From assembly GCF_902459555.1 (NCBI RefSeq), contig NZ_CABPSM010000007.1, forward strand, positions 124,001-188,000: a stretch of DNA of 64,000 nt, given 5' to 3'. A model generated the notes under the pieces. That model searched no databases. It was given only the letters and a program-made list of their open reading frames with translations, and had not been told where the DNA came from. Of this stretch, positions 53,383 to 61,940 are shown in pieces. The DNA comes from Pandoraea horticolens. Its GTDB lineage: Bacteria > Pseudomonadota > Gammaproteobacteria > Burkholderiales > Burkholderiaceae. Numbering within the stretch: the first letter of the stretch is position 1; the number at the start of each line of letters is the position of its first letter. A program made the translations under genes and the position numbers.

Positions 53383-55038
53383 TTAGGTGGATGGCTGACA
53401 CGCATCCATCCCCCATCCGTTTTCAGTCGCTGCAAGATGATGCGTCAGGCCCAACGCCTCCAGAAATGCGTCGTCGTGTGACACGACGACGAGCGCACCC
53501 GAGTAACTGCGCAGCAACGTCTCCAGCGCCTGTCGCGACGGCAGGTCCAGATGATTGCTGGGTTCGTCGAGCAACAGAAGCTGCGCCGGTTGGTCGGCGT
53601 AAAATGCGCAGGCCAGCGCCGCTTTCAGGCGCTCTCCCCCGCTGAGCGTGCCGCTCGGTGCCATGATGGTCTGCGCGTCCAGTCCGAGTTGCGCGAGACG
53701 CGTGCGAAGTTCTCCCTGCGTTTGCGTCCGATTCACTTCCATCAGTTGGTCCAGCACGGGGCGCTCAGGCGACAGGTTCGCCAGCCCCTGATCCAGATAC
53801 AGACACTGCACCGGGACATCGCAGACGCCGCCCTCGGGCGCGATCGTTCCTGCCAGCACCTTGAGCAGTGTGGACTTGCCGCAACCATTAGGACCGATAA
53901 CACCGACGCGCTGCTGGCCGGTCAGCGTCAGGTCGATGTGGCGTGTGGCGGGCGGCACATGGGGCAGCGATACCGCATCCAGTTGCGCGACACGTCGCCG
54001 CGCCGCCGTCGACGTCCCCGCAAGCGCAGAGGCACGCATCACGATGCTTGCCTCGTCCTCGACTTGCTGCGCGGCTTCGTGCACTCGTGCATTGAGCGCC
54101 TCGCGCGTCTGCGCATGCTGCGCGCGGAGCTTTCCTGCACTCCCCTCACTGCGCTCTTTCTGACGTCCCAGCAGGATCTTTGCCTGATTGGCCTCATGCC
54201 CATGACGGTTACCGCGCGCCTGTCGCCGTGCCAGCCGTTCCTGCTGCTCGCGCAGTGACCGGGCCTCGCGATCGCGTTCCAACTTTCGCTGCTCCAGCGT
54301 TTGCAACGCATTCGCCCGTTCTTCCGCCTTGCATTGTGCATAGAAACGATAGCCGCCGCCGTAGCTTTGCAAGCCCAGCGGTGAGAGTTCCACGATGCGC
54401 GTCATGTGTTCCAGCAGCCGGCGGTCGTGACTCACGATCAGCAGGCCACGCGGCCATTGGCGGAGTTGCTCGATGAGCGCGCTGCGCGCGTCACGGTCAA
54501 GATGATTGGTCGGCTCGTCGAGGATGAGAAAGTCGGCTGCGGACAACAGTGCCCCGATCAGGCTCACACGCATGACCTCTCCGCCGCTCAACTCGCTAGC
54601 GGGTGTTGCGGCGTCGAGATGGGCAAGGCCGTGGCGTGTCAGTTCGCTGTCGAGCTGCCGGCGTACGTCCCAGCGTTCGCCCACGGCGTCGAAATCTTCA
54701 GGCGCTGTGCTACCGGCTTCAACGCGTGCGAGGGCATCGAGCGTGTCTCGGACGTTGGCCAGATCGGCCACGGTCGCGCCTGCGCGAGGGGCAATCTGCT
54801 GCGCGAGGTAGTAGACAGTGCCCAAGCGGGCACAACGTCCGGTTGTCGGAGAAACCTGTCCGGAAAGCACGCGAGCGAGCACGGACTTGCCGGCGCCGTT
54901 GCGGCCGACGAGGCCAGTAGGTCGCGCGTCGAACTGCTCGTTCAGGTCGGAGAAAAGGGTTCGGCCGTCAGGCAGAACATAAGACACGCCTTCCAGCGTG
55001 AGATAGGAATTCGTCATACGTTGTTCCGAAGATGCCAA
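53383..55038 (-). CDS. ABC-F family ATPase
   Basis: 551 aa from a TTG at 55038 that has a GGGGGAG site; an ATG at 55017 is the alternative. Two fused nucleotide domains without membrane parts: Walker A GRNGAGKSVLA, SGGEVMRVSL and LILDEPTNHLD in the first; GPNGCGKSTLL, SGGERLKAAL and LLLDEPSNHLD in the second. They are joined by a charged linker rich in Arg and Gln. ABC-F proteins act on ribosomes as translation factors or antibiotic-protection proteins. Lacking neighbours that suggest resistance, a translation role (YheS/Uup-like) is as likely. Confidence 0.9.
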   Translation of the reverse strand: MASSEQRMTNSYLTLEGVSYVLPDGRTLFSDLNEQFDARPTGLVGRNGAGKSVLARVLSGQVSPTTGRCARLGTVYYLAQQIAPRAGATVADLANVRDTLDALARVEAGSTAPEDFDAVGERWDVRRQLDSELTRHGLAHLDAATPASELSGGEVMRVSLIGALLSAADFLILDEPTNHLDRDARSALIEQLRQWPRGLLIVSHDRRLLEHMTRIVELSPLGLQSYGGGYRFYAQCKAEERANALQTLEQRKLERDREARSLREQQERLARRQARGNRHGHEANQAKILLGRQKERSEGSAGKLRAQHAQTREALNARVHEAAQQVEDEASIVMRASALAGTSTAARRRVAQLDAVSLPHVPPATRHIDLTLTGQQRVGVIGPNGCGKSTLLKVLAGTIAPEGGVCDVPVQCLYLDQGLANLSPERPVLDQLMEVNRTQTQGELRTRLAQLGLDAQTIMAPSGTLSGGERLKAALACAFYADQPAQLLLLDEPSNHLDLPSRQALETLLRSYSGALVVVSHDDAFLEALGLTHHLAATENGWGMDACQPST

Positions 55039-55313
55039 GAACTCCCCCTGCTCGCGGGGGTAGGTGGAGACTGGCCGTCATGAAGACGGCGGCATCAATG
55101 GCGCATGGCAAAGCCCTCAGTATTCAGTAACTATTGCCGAATAGTACGCACTTTTTTTCACACACGGGCAAAACGACTTGTCCGAAATTGCATGCCTCAA
55201 ATCGCCACTGCGGCCTTGCATTTTCGGCCCCGAGACGCAAGCGCATATGGATACAGCGTCCACGCCCACGTTTCCGCTCCGGCGGGCAGTCCGGTCTCCA
55301 TGTCTCGCGCCCA
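55039..55313. other. Gene-free stretch between TetR and ABC-F genes
   Basis: 275 bp between the TetR stop and ABC-F start on the minus strand. Short ORFs here show no family text. A small hairpin (ACTATT-GCCG-AATAGT) lies at 55130-55145. The ABC-F promoter is expected here but was not pinned down. Confidence 0.4.
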
Positions 55314-55907
55314 CTACTTTTGCAATGTGCGTCGAACAATGCGTCGAAACACGGGTTCATGGGCGCTCAAGTCAAATTTTGATTCGAAGACGACGCGTCC
55401 AACGGCGCCTTCAGCGAGAGCAATCAACCACGAAGCGAGCAGATCCGGGGCTAGCGCCGCATCGATTGCACCCTGACGAATTCCTCTCTCAATCAGCGTG
55501 ATCATCCGCCCCTTCACCCGTTGGTCGTTGACCAAAAACAACGCTTTGATGTCAGGGTTACGTGAAGCCTCTGCTCCTACCTCGATACTGATTCGTGCAT
55601 ACGTTGGTTCACTGGCAAGTCGCATCCATTCAACAACTATCTCTTCAATTGCCGTCAGTGCGTCTTCGGCCCCCGACCATTTTTCAAATATTTCGGCGGT
55701 CGCCAACTGCTCATCCTGAGCGATTGCTTCAATGATCGACGCCTTGGTCGGGAAATAATGAAAGAGATTCCCCGGGCTCATACCAGCAGCGGCACAAATC
55801 GACGCCGTCGAAGTACCGTGAAAGCCCTGTCGAGCAAAGCAGTCGATAGCAGCGTCCAGTATCTGCCGCCGCTTGGCTTCTACCTTTTCCGGATCAACCT
55901 TTCTCAC
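55314..55907 (-). CDS. TetR/AcrR-family repressor
   Basis: 197 aa. The N-terminal HTH (RQILDAAIDCFARQGFHGTSTASICAAAGMSPGNLFHYFPTK in outline, about residues 13-54) is classic TetR. The C-terminal ligand domain resembles the BetI/AcrR_C group. It is divergent from the alpha/beta hydrolase and MsbA-like exporter genes across a 108-bp gap with a dyad, so it probably represses them and itself. Confidence 0.93.
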   Translation of the reverse strand: MRKVDPEKVEAKRRQILDAAIDCFARQGFHGTSTASICAAAGMSPGNLFHYFPTKASIIEAIAQDEQLATAEIFEKWSGAEDALTAIEEIVVEWMRLASEPTYARISIEVGAEASRNPDIKALFLVNDQRVKGRMITLIERGIRQGAIDAALAPDLLASWLIALAEGAVGRVVFESKFDLSAHEPVFRRIVRRTLQK

Positions 55908-55935
55908 GCATTCCCCCTAGACGTACGCAAAATTA

Positions 55936-55968
55936 TTTAATAGACTGACTACTCGATCTATTATTAAA
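55936..55968. promoter_or_regulatory. Candidate TetR operator
   Basis: AATAGA (55939-55944) and TCTATT (55957-55962) face each other inside an AT-rich stretch, with further loose symmetry outward (TTTAATAGA against TCTATTATTAAA). It sits between the divergent starts, where a TetR site would block both promoters. Confidence 0.5.
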
Positions 55969-56015
55969 CACACAGCCTCGCGTGTCAAGGCGCGCCTCGT
56001 CCAGAGAGAAGACCA

Positions 56016-57044
56016 TTGAAGAAGCGAATCAGCCCCCTAGTAGCTACCGGCGCCGTCATGCTCGCGCTGCTTTGTGCATTGGGCGCCTTTGCCCTTGCCA
56101 ACCTGTCGGATTTCGAACTTGAAAACGGGAACAGTTCGACGTTGACTTTTCATGCCGGTGGCGCGGACCTTTCAGGCACCCTCGTAATGCCTAAGAACGC
56201 GCCTGACGCGCCGATCGCTCTGCTCATCCATGGGGACGGCCCGCGTGATCGATTTTCCGACAGTGGCTATCTGCCGCTCATCAACGCACTTCTGAACGCA
56301 GGCATCGGCGTGTTCACCTGGGACAAGGCCGGCGTCGGTGAAAGTCGCGGCGACTGGTTGGCACAGTCGATGGAGGATCGAGCAGACGAAGCCGTTGCGG
56401 CTATTTCTCGCGTGCGTCAAACCGTAGGCCCCGGCAACAAGATCGGCTTGCTCGGGTTCTCCCAAGGCGGATGGGTCATCCCGCGTGTCGCCAACGAGGT
56501 TCGCCCCGCCTTTTCGGTTATCGTCGGTGGCGCTGTCAATTGGCGCAGGCAGGGCGTCTATCTGACGCGCCAACGAATGCAAGCCCAAGGAGTTTTGCCT
56601 GCCAGCATCGATACCGCGATCTCCGAGGAGTTGAAGTCCAACGACGCCGTCTTTGCACGCCCAGGGCAGCCCGCGATCCCCGCGACTCGCCCCGATATCG
56701 AACCTCGTCGCTTCAACTTCATTGCTCGCAACTATTCGGAGGACTCCGCGGAAGCGCTCAAAACGATGCGTGGGCCTGTACTCGCCATTTGGGGATCGCT
56801 GGATAGGAACGTCGACCCTATCGAGGACGCCAACGATTATAAGCGCGCCTTTGCCGGACACACCGGTCGAAGGGTTGTTCAGATTCCAGACGCAACTCAC
56901 GCGTTGCTGCGAGGCCGTTGGTTTGACTACCAACTCGAATCGGAATGGCCCAAATGGAAAATCGCGCTGTTCATGTGCCTCGGGCGACACGCCTATGAGC
57001 CCGGAGCATTGAAGCTGATCGCCACTTGGATCAAGGCGCAATGA
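56016..57044 (+). CDS. Exported or membrane-anchored alpha/beta hydrolase
   Basis: 342 aa from a TTG at 56016 behind GAGAGAAG; the first internal ATG would remove the start of the signal. The hydrophobic N terminus (about 6-28) anchors or exports it. The oxyanion region is LIHGDGPRDRFSD, the nucleophile elbow GFSQGG (Ser at about 151) and a late His lies in PDATHALLRG. It is a serine ester or peptide hydrolase of unknown substrate. It is transcribed with the exporter gene 54 bp downstream. Confidence 0.85.
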   Translation: MKKRISPLVATGAVMLALLCALGAFALANLSDFELENGNSSTLTFHAGGADLSGTLVMPKNAPDAPIALLIHGDGPRDRFSDSGYLPLINALLNAGIGVFTWDKAGVGESRGDWLAQSMEDRADEAVAAISRVRQTVGPGNKIGLLGFSQGGWVIPRVANEVRPAFSVIVGGAVNWRRQGVYLTRQRMQAQGVLPASIDTAISEELKSNDAVFARPGQPAIPATRPDIEPRRFNFIARNYSEDSAEALKTMRGPVLAIWGSLDRNVDPIEDANDYKRAFAGHTGRRVVQIPDATHALLRGRWFDYQLESEWPKWKIALFMCLGRHAYEPGALKLIATWIKAQ

Positions 57045-57098
57045 GGCAATTGAGTGTTACGAAATTGGCGAATTCAAGGCCTCCAAAGTCAATGAATC

Positions 57099-58886
57099 AT
57101 GAGTGAATCGGAAACCACAAAGATAGACGCATATCGCGAATTGGCAGATAAACATGTGTCTGCCAATCGGATCATCGCACTGTTCAAGCCGTACTCAGCC
57201 CAGATCGCATGGGTAGTATGCCTGCTGGTGATCAGTTCGGCCGTTGGTATGGCTTCACCGTTCATGCTGCGCGCGATCATCGATGATGCCCTTCCCAATA
57301 GGGACGTTACCCTTTTGATGTATCTCGCAGGTGGCCTCGTCGGCATTGCTGCACTTTCCGCCGCGCTAAACACGGTGCAAGTCGTCATGTCGTCGAAGAT
57401 CGGTCAGTCGATCATGCACGACCTTCGCGTTCGCCTGTACTCCCATTTGCAGTCGTTACCCCTCTCGTTCTTTGCCGCCACGCGCTCTGGCGAAATCCAG
57501 TCGCGAATTGCGAGCGATATCGGAGGTCTGCAAGCACTGGTGACCAACACTGCGAACGAGCTCGCGAGAAATACCAGCATTGTCATCATGACGGCTATTG
57601 CGATGTTCGCTCTCGATTGGCGCCTCGCGTTGTTCTCAATGATCGTGGTGCCATGCTCAATTTTCCTCAGTGATCGCGTAGGAAAGTTGCGAGAGACCAT
57701 CACCCACGAACAACAAGTTCGCTTGGGGGATATGTCGGCCGCCGTCCAGGAATCGCTTTCCATCTCGGGCATTATTCTTTCGCGCACGATGGGACGCGCA
57801 GAGCACCTCATCAGGCGCTTCGCAAGAACATCCCACGACGTCGCGAAGTTGGAAATTCGATCGCACACCACGGGTGAGTGGCAGTGGCAGATGATCTATT
57901 TGCTGCTTGCCACGCTTCCTGCATTGACGTTGTTGCTAGGCGGACTGCTCCTGAACTCCAGCGCCCCAGCAACGATTGGCACGCTGGTCGCGATGATCGC
58001 GCTGCAGGAGCAGTTGTTGTGGCCCTTGGAAGATCTACTTGTCATTGGCCGGGAAATGCGCACCACGCGAGCACTATTTGCTCGAGTTTTTGAATATCTC
58101 GACAAGCCTGTCGAGATTTCCGAGGCAACGAACCCAGTGCACTTGTCACGGTCCGAAATGCAGGGAGAAATTCGACTTGAGAATGTCCAGTTTACGTATC
58201 CAGGCACATCCCGGCCCACGCTTTCCGATATTTCCGTCAACGTTCGAGCGGGCACCAGTGTCGCCATCGTCGGTAGCACAGGCTCGGGAAAGACTACGCT
58301 CGGCTATCTTCTGGCGCGTCTGTACGACGTCGACGACGGAGCGATTCGTTATGACGGAATCGACGTTCGCAACCTAAGCTTTGAGACGCTCACGGATATG
58401 CTCGGTGTTGTCACCCAGGAGCCCTACCTGCTCTATGCTTCCGTTGCGGAGAATCTTCGATTCGCGAAGCCGGACGCAACAGATGAAGAACTTGTCGAGG
58501 CCGCCAAGATTGCGCAGATTCATGAGAGCCTTGCAGCATTACCTGACGGGTATAACACGCTAGTTGGTGACCGTGGCTATCGCTTTTCAGGCGGTGAAAA
58601 GCAGCGCCTCGCGCTTGCCCGCACGATATTGCGAAATCCGCCGGTGCTACTTCTGGACGAAGCAACAAGTGCGCTCGATACAAAAACCGAACGCGCAATG
58701 GAAGCGGCACTTGCCAATCTGTCGCGAGGACGAACGACCATCACCATCGCCCACCGCCTGTCCACGATTCGACGAGCCGATCAGATCGTCGTTCTCCAAC
58801 GAGGACGCATCGTCGAAGTTGGAACACACGACACACTGATCAACGCAAAAGGTGTTTATGCAGAGCTCGCAAAGTCGGCGGCTTGA
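57099..58886 (+). CDS. MsbA/lipid-type ABC exporter (fused membrane and ATPase domains)
   Basis: 595 aa. Six membrane segments lie in the first about 330 residues. The ATPase domain has Walker A GSTGSGKTTLG, signature FSGGEKQRLALARTIL and Walker B VLLLDEATSALD. It acts as a homodimer to export a drug, lipid or peptide. The pairing with a hydrolase and TetR repressor fits a detoxification or drug-inducible efflux unit. The substrate is unknown. Confidence 0.92.
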   Translation: MSESETTKIDAYRELADKHVSANRIIALFKPYSAQIAWVVCLLVISSAVGMASPFMLRAIIDDALPNRDVTLLMYLAGGLVGIAALSAALNTVQVVMSSKIGQSIMHDLRVRLYSHLQSLPLSFFAATRSGEIQSRIASDIGGLQALVTNTANELARNTSIVIMTAIAMFALDWRLALFSMIVVPCSIFLSDRVGKLRETITHEQQVRLGDMSAAVQESLSISGIILSRTMGRAEHLIRRFARTSHDVAKLEIRSHTTGEWQWQMIYLLLATLPALTLLLGGLLLNSSAPATIGTLVAMIALQEQLLWPLEDLLVIGREMRTTRALFARVFEYLDKPVEISEATNPVHLSRSEMQGEIRLENVQFTYPGTSRPTLSDISVNVRAGTSVAIVGSTGSGKTTLGYLLARLYDVDDGAIRYDGIDVRNLSFETLTDMLGVVTQEPYLLYASVAENLRFAKPDATDEELVEAAKIAQIHESLAALPDGYNTLVGDRGYRFSGGEKQRLALARTILRNPPVLLLDEATSALDTKTERAMEAALANLSRGRTTITIAHRLSTIRRADQIVVLQRGRIVEVGTHDTLINAKGVYAELAKSAA

Positions 58887-59041
58887 TGCGGCAAAAAGCG
58901 ACATGGTTGCGGAGGCTATATCCGGTCTCCGCAACCATACCAAACGTATTCTATTTGCACCTACGGTGAAATATCGGCCATCTGACCTGTCCGTGAAAGT
59001 GCAGCAATTCCGTCGCGAACGGCGTGTCGTCATCCCCAGCG

Positions 59042-59977
59042 CTAAACGTCATCGGCGTCAGACTTTCCAAGCAAGTCCGCAATCGACGCCCTGAGCCAGC
59101 GCCCCCCTTCGTCTTCACGACTTCTTTCATGCCAGTGGAGCCGAATGTCAAACGTAGGGAGATGAACTGGGGTCGGCAAGAGTTGAAACGCCGAGGCATC
59201 TCGAAACGACATCACCGCCACCTCGGGAACCGTCAGCAAGTAGTCGCTGTTAAGCAAAATTCGTTCGGCGGCCAGAAAGTGAGGGATCGACAGCCCGATT
59301 CTCCGACGAATACCCTTTGAATGCAGCGCACTCTCAACGAGGGCATGTCCACTACTAGTCGCATCGACAACCAAATGCGCTGCAGCGGAATAGGTTTCCA
59401 GGTCAAGATTGGCCCGAGTGAGCGGATGGCCTCGGCGCATTGTTGTGACGTAGGGCTCGCGCCGAAGCACGCGGGAATGCACTCTTCCTCGAATCATGGG
59501 TAGCGAGCCAATTGCGATATCCACTTCGCCGGTACCGAGTCCAGCCTCAAGTGCCTCCCATGCGAGATTGCGCACCTCCAGCCGAACTCCCGGTGCATGG
59601 CCTGTCAGAAAGCCATTCAGCGTGGGCAGGAAAACCATTTGACCGATGTCGGTCATATGCACCCGGAACGTGCGCTTCGACGTCCGAGGATCGAAACCTT
59701 GCACATTCGCGAGTGCGAGGGAAATTCCCTCCAGCAACGGCTCGAGTTTCGCGCGAAGCACAATCGCAGCGTCCGTCGGGACCACGCCGTAACGTGCGCG
59801 AACGAAAAGCGGTTGACCTACTGCCTCACGCCATCGCTGAACCATGAGTGAGACGGCCGATTGACTCATGTCCAGCCGAAGCGCCACTTGGCTCAGGTTT
59901 CGACAGTCACATATGAGGCAAAACGCGCGAAGTTCGCCAAGAGACCAGTTATAAGAAATTCCAATATCAGATACCAC
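59042..59977 (-). CDS. LysR-family transcriptional regulator
   Basis: 311 aa from a GTG at 59977. The HTH reads LRAFCLICDCRNLSQVALRLDMSQSAVSLMVQRWREAVGQPLFVRARYG in outline (about 13-61). The effector domain resembles the NahR/NodD-type group (LRVHMTDIGQMVFLPTLNGF-like, with TFRVHMTDIGQ). It is divergent from the DUF1330/SDR genes across 94 bp and is the likely activator of those genes. Confidence 0.92.
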   Translation of the reverse strand: MVSDIGISYNWSLGELRAFCLICDCRNLSQVALRLDMSQSAVSLMVQRWREAVGQPLFVRARYGVVPTDAAIVLRAKLEPLLEGISLALANVQGFDPRTSKRTFRVHMTDIGQMVFLPTLNGFLTGHAPGVRLEVRNLAWEALEAGLGTGEVDIAIGSLPMIRGRVHSRVLRREPYVTTMRRGHPLTRANLDLETYSAAAHLVVDATSSGHALVESALHSKGIRRRIGLSIPHFLAAERILLNSDYLLTVPEVAVMSFRDASAFQLLPTPVHLPTFDIRLHWHERSREDEGGRWLRASIADLLGKSDADDV

Positions 59978-60071
59978 TTTGACTCACCATCTGGTAGTCG
60001 GTTTGGCATTTATTATAGATACAACTCATAACTGAAGGCATTCGCCGAATGGATGCCAACGAACAACGTCA

Positions 60072-60365
60072 ATGCCAGCCTATCTGATTGCACGCGTAAT
60101 GGTCGCCAATCCTGACGTATACGCCGATTACACCGCGCTGACTCCCTCTATCGTGAAAGCGTATGGCGGCCAGTTTCTGTCGCGAGGAGCGCCGCCGATT
60201 ACGCTTGAAGGCCCTGAAGAGGATCGTCGAGTGGTGGTCGTGGAGTTCCCGGATATGGCCAGCGCGAGAGCGTTCTATGATTCGGAAGCGTACCAGTCTG
60301 CCAAGGCGATTCGGGCCACCGCGTCTGAAGCAGAGTTTGTGATTGTTGCCGGGGCGTCCGCGTAG
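60072..60365 (+). CDS. DUF1330-family protein
   Basis: 97 aa, full length for DUF1330, a dimeric alpha/beta-barrel family. Typical text: ARVMVANPDVYADYTALTPSIVKAYGGQFLSRG and VVEFPDMASARAFYDSEAYQSAKAIR. No catalytic function is established. It is often encoded beside SDR or catabolic genes. It is probably co-transcribed with the SDR gene 37 bp downstream. Confidence 0.92.
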   Translation: MPAYLIARVMVANPDVYADYTALTPSIVKAYGGQFLSRGAPPITLEGPEEDRRVVVVEFPDMASARAFYDSEAYQSAKAIRATASEAEFVIVAGASA

Positions 60366-60366
60366 A

Positions 60367-60394
60367 GCGGTTAAGCGGTTAAGCGGTTAAGCGG
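60367..60394 (+). repeat. 8-bp tandem repeat before the SDR ribosome site
   Basis: GCGGTTAA repeated three times plus GCGG, filling the space between the DUF1330 stop and the SDR Shine-Dalgarno (GGAG at 60393-60396). Confidence 0.85.
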
Positions 60395-60402
60395 AGCTAT
60401 AG

Positions 60403-61146
60403 ATGGATCTGGAAATTGCTGGACGTCGTGCATTGGTCTGCGGAGCATCGACGGGGCTCGGTTTCGCGTGTGCGAGAGCTCTATGTGCTGAAGGTGCTCA
60501 TGTGACGCTAGTATCTCGTGACGAAAATAAGCTGCGCCTGGCGGCGGAAATACTTTCGGCAAGTCCCAATCAAGGAGTGGAATGGTTGGCTGCCGATCTT
60601 TCCCGCCCCGACGAGCGCTCCGCAGTACTGGAATCGAGTCCGATCGTTGATATTTTGGTGACCAATGCCGGCGGTCCACCGGCAATTCCGTATCCGGATA
60701 TCAATATCGCTCTTTGGCATCGAGCCTTGGAACTGAATTTCCTGTCCGCCGTTGACCTTATCCAGGGGGTATTACCGGGCATGATCGAGCGCCGGTTTGG
60801 ACGGATTGTCAATGTCACGTCTGTGGCAGTAAAGAAACCTGTCGAGCACCTTGAATTGTCCACCGCATCACGCATGGCACTCACCGGTTACGTGGCATCT
60901 GTCTCCAGGCAGGTGGCAAAATTCAACGTCACAATAAACAACCTGCTACCCGGTACCATTTTTACGAACCGGCTCAGAGAACTCGGGCCCGTGGCCGAAA
61001 AGATGATTGAGGAAGTTCCTGCTGGCCGAGCGGGCACGCCTGAGGAGTTTGGCGCAGCATGCGCGTTCCTGTGCGGCTCAAGTGTGAGCTTCCTCGTCGG
61101 CCAGAATCTCGTGATCGACGGAGGGCTGAATAGAAGCACTCTCTAA
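60403..61146 (+). CDS. Short-chain dehydrogenase/reductase lacking the canonical Tyr/Lys
   Basis: 247 aa. The NAD(P) site CGASTGLGFACARAL (about 13-27) and NAG (88-90) are intact, and Ser140 is in NVTS. The usual YxxxK is replaced: the aligned segment LSTASRMALTG has Ser153 and Arg157. This places it in the atypical BKR-like SDR group rather than a standard alcohol dehydrogenase. It may use another acid/base or be non-catalytic. Its stop overlaps the XRE-cupin stop by 4 bp, tail to tail. Confidence 0.85.
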   Translation: MDLEIAGRRALVCGASTGLGFACARALCAEGAHVTLVSRDENKLRLAAEILSASPNQGVEWLAADLSRPDERSAVLESSPIVDILVTNAGGPPAIPYPDINIALWHRALELNFLSAVDLIQGVLPGMIERRFGRIVNVTSVAVKKPVEHLELSTASRMALTGYVASVSRQVAKFNVTINNLLPGTIFTNRLRELGPVAEKMIEEVPAGRAGTPEEFGAACAFLCGSSVSFLVGQNLVIDGGLNRSTL

Positions 61147-61808
61147 ATTGACGAACGCTCTTTCCTCTTGAGGTGCCCTGGGGACGCCTCACGATCTCCA
61201 GCGTTTGTACAGACGCAAAGCACCCGACAGGGCGCATCAGACGCCTTGAGATAGGCGTGCCCCATGCTGCTGTCGAAATAGATCGATTCCCCCTTCTTCA
61301 GCCGTACCGGAGCGTAGAGTTCCGAATGGAACTCTACCTCTCCATCCAGAACATAGGCGAACTCCTCGCCGGCATGTCGCGTGAGGTCGCCAAACGCCGC
61401 CACGAACTCTTCGATTGTCGTGGCATAGACGTCGGCGACGATAGGAATCAATTGCTTGTGCAGGCGCTCGACCGCCGGGTACAACTGTCCGTAGGGAACC
61501 GTCTTCAATGGCAATCCATCCCCGGCTCGTTGAATGACACGCCGACCAATCGGCGCCGGGGATGCGGCACCTTTCGAAGTACTTGCCAAAGCCCCCAGCA
61601 GTTCCGACATTTCGACACCAAGTCCTTCGCTCATCGCAAAGAGCTTCTCAAACGATAGTGACGCCCTGCCCATTTCAAGCTTTGAAACAGTCGACACGGA
61701 AAGCCCGGTTCGCTCGCTGACCTCATGCAACGTCATTCCCAGCTTGGTACGCAAGGCCCGCAACGCCTTGCCGGGCTGCATCGAAACAGAAGTGGATTGT
61801 TCTTTCAT
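61143..61808 (-). CDS. XRE-family regulator with C-terminal cupin
   Basis: 221 aa. HTH_3 near the N terminus (LRALRTKLGMTLHEVSERTGLSVSTVSKLEMGRASLSFEKL in outline, about 17-57). The C-terminal cupin_2 has HAGEEFAYVLDGEVEFHSELYAPVRLKKGESIYFDSSMGHAYL. Such proteins sense a small molecule such as an amino acid or polyamine. It lies 133 bp downstream of the M81 peptidase gene on the same strand and may be co-transcribed with it. Confidence 0.92.
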   Translation of the reverse strand: MKEQSTSVSMQPGKALRALRTKLGMTLHEVSERTGLSVSTVSKLEMGRASLSFEKLFAMSEGLGVEMSELLGALASTSKGAASPAPIGRRVIQRAGDGLPLKTVPYGQLYPAVERLHKQLIPIVADVYATTIEEFVAAFGDLTRHAGEEFAYVLDGEVEFHSELYAPVRLKKGESIYFDSSMGHAYLKASDAPCRVLCVCTNAGDREASPGHLKRKERSSI

Positions 61809-61940
61809 GTGAGTAGCCTTTTACCTCAAAGAAGTAGACGCGCCGCACCGCAAGCAATTCATGCCGCTTCAGGCAATAGCGCAGCCCGGTCAGGCTGGAC
61901 CACATTCGATGACGAGACTGGGCGCCCATGCATTGCACCG

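Noticed and set aside
55100-55360. Short ORFs between the TetR and ABC-F genes
   Set aside because: No recognisable domain and no ribosome site on either strand.
60367-60394. GCGGTTAA repeats as a CRISPR-like array
   Set aside because: Unit is 8 bp with no spacers; it is a simple tandem repeat.
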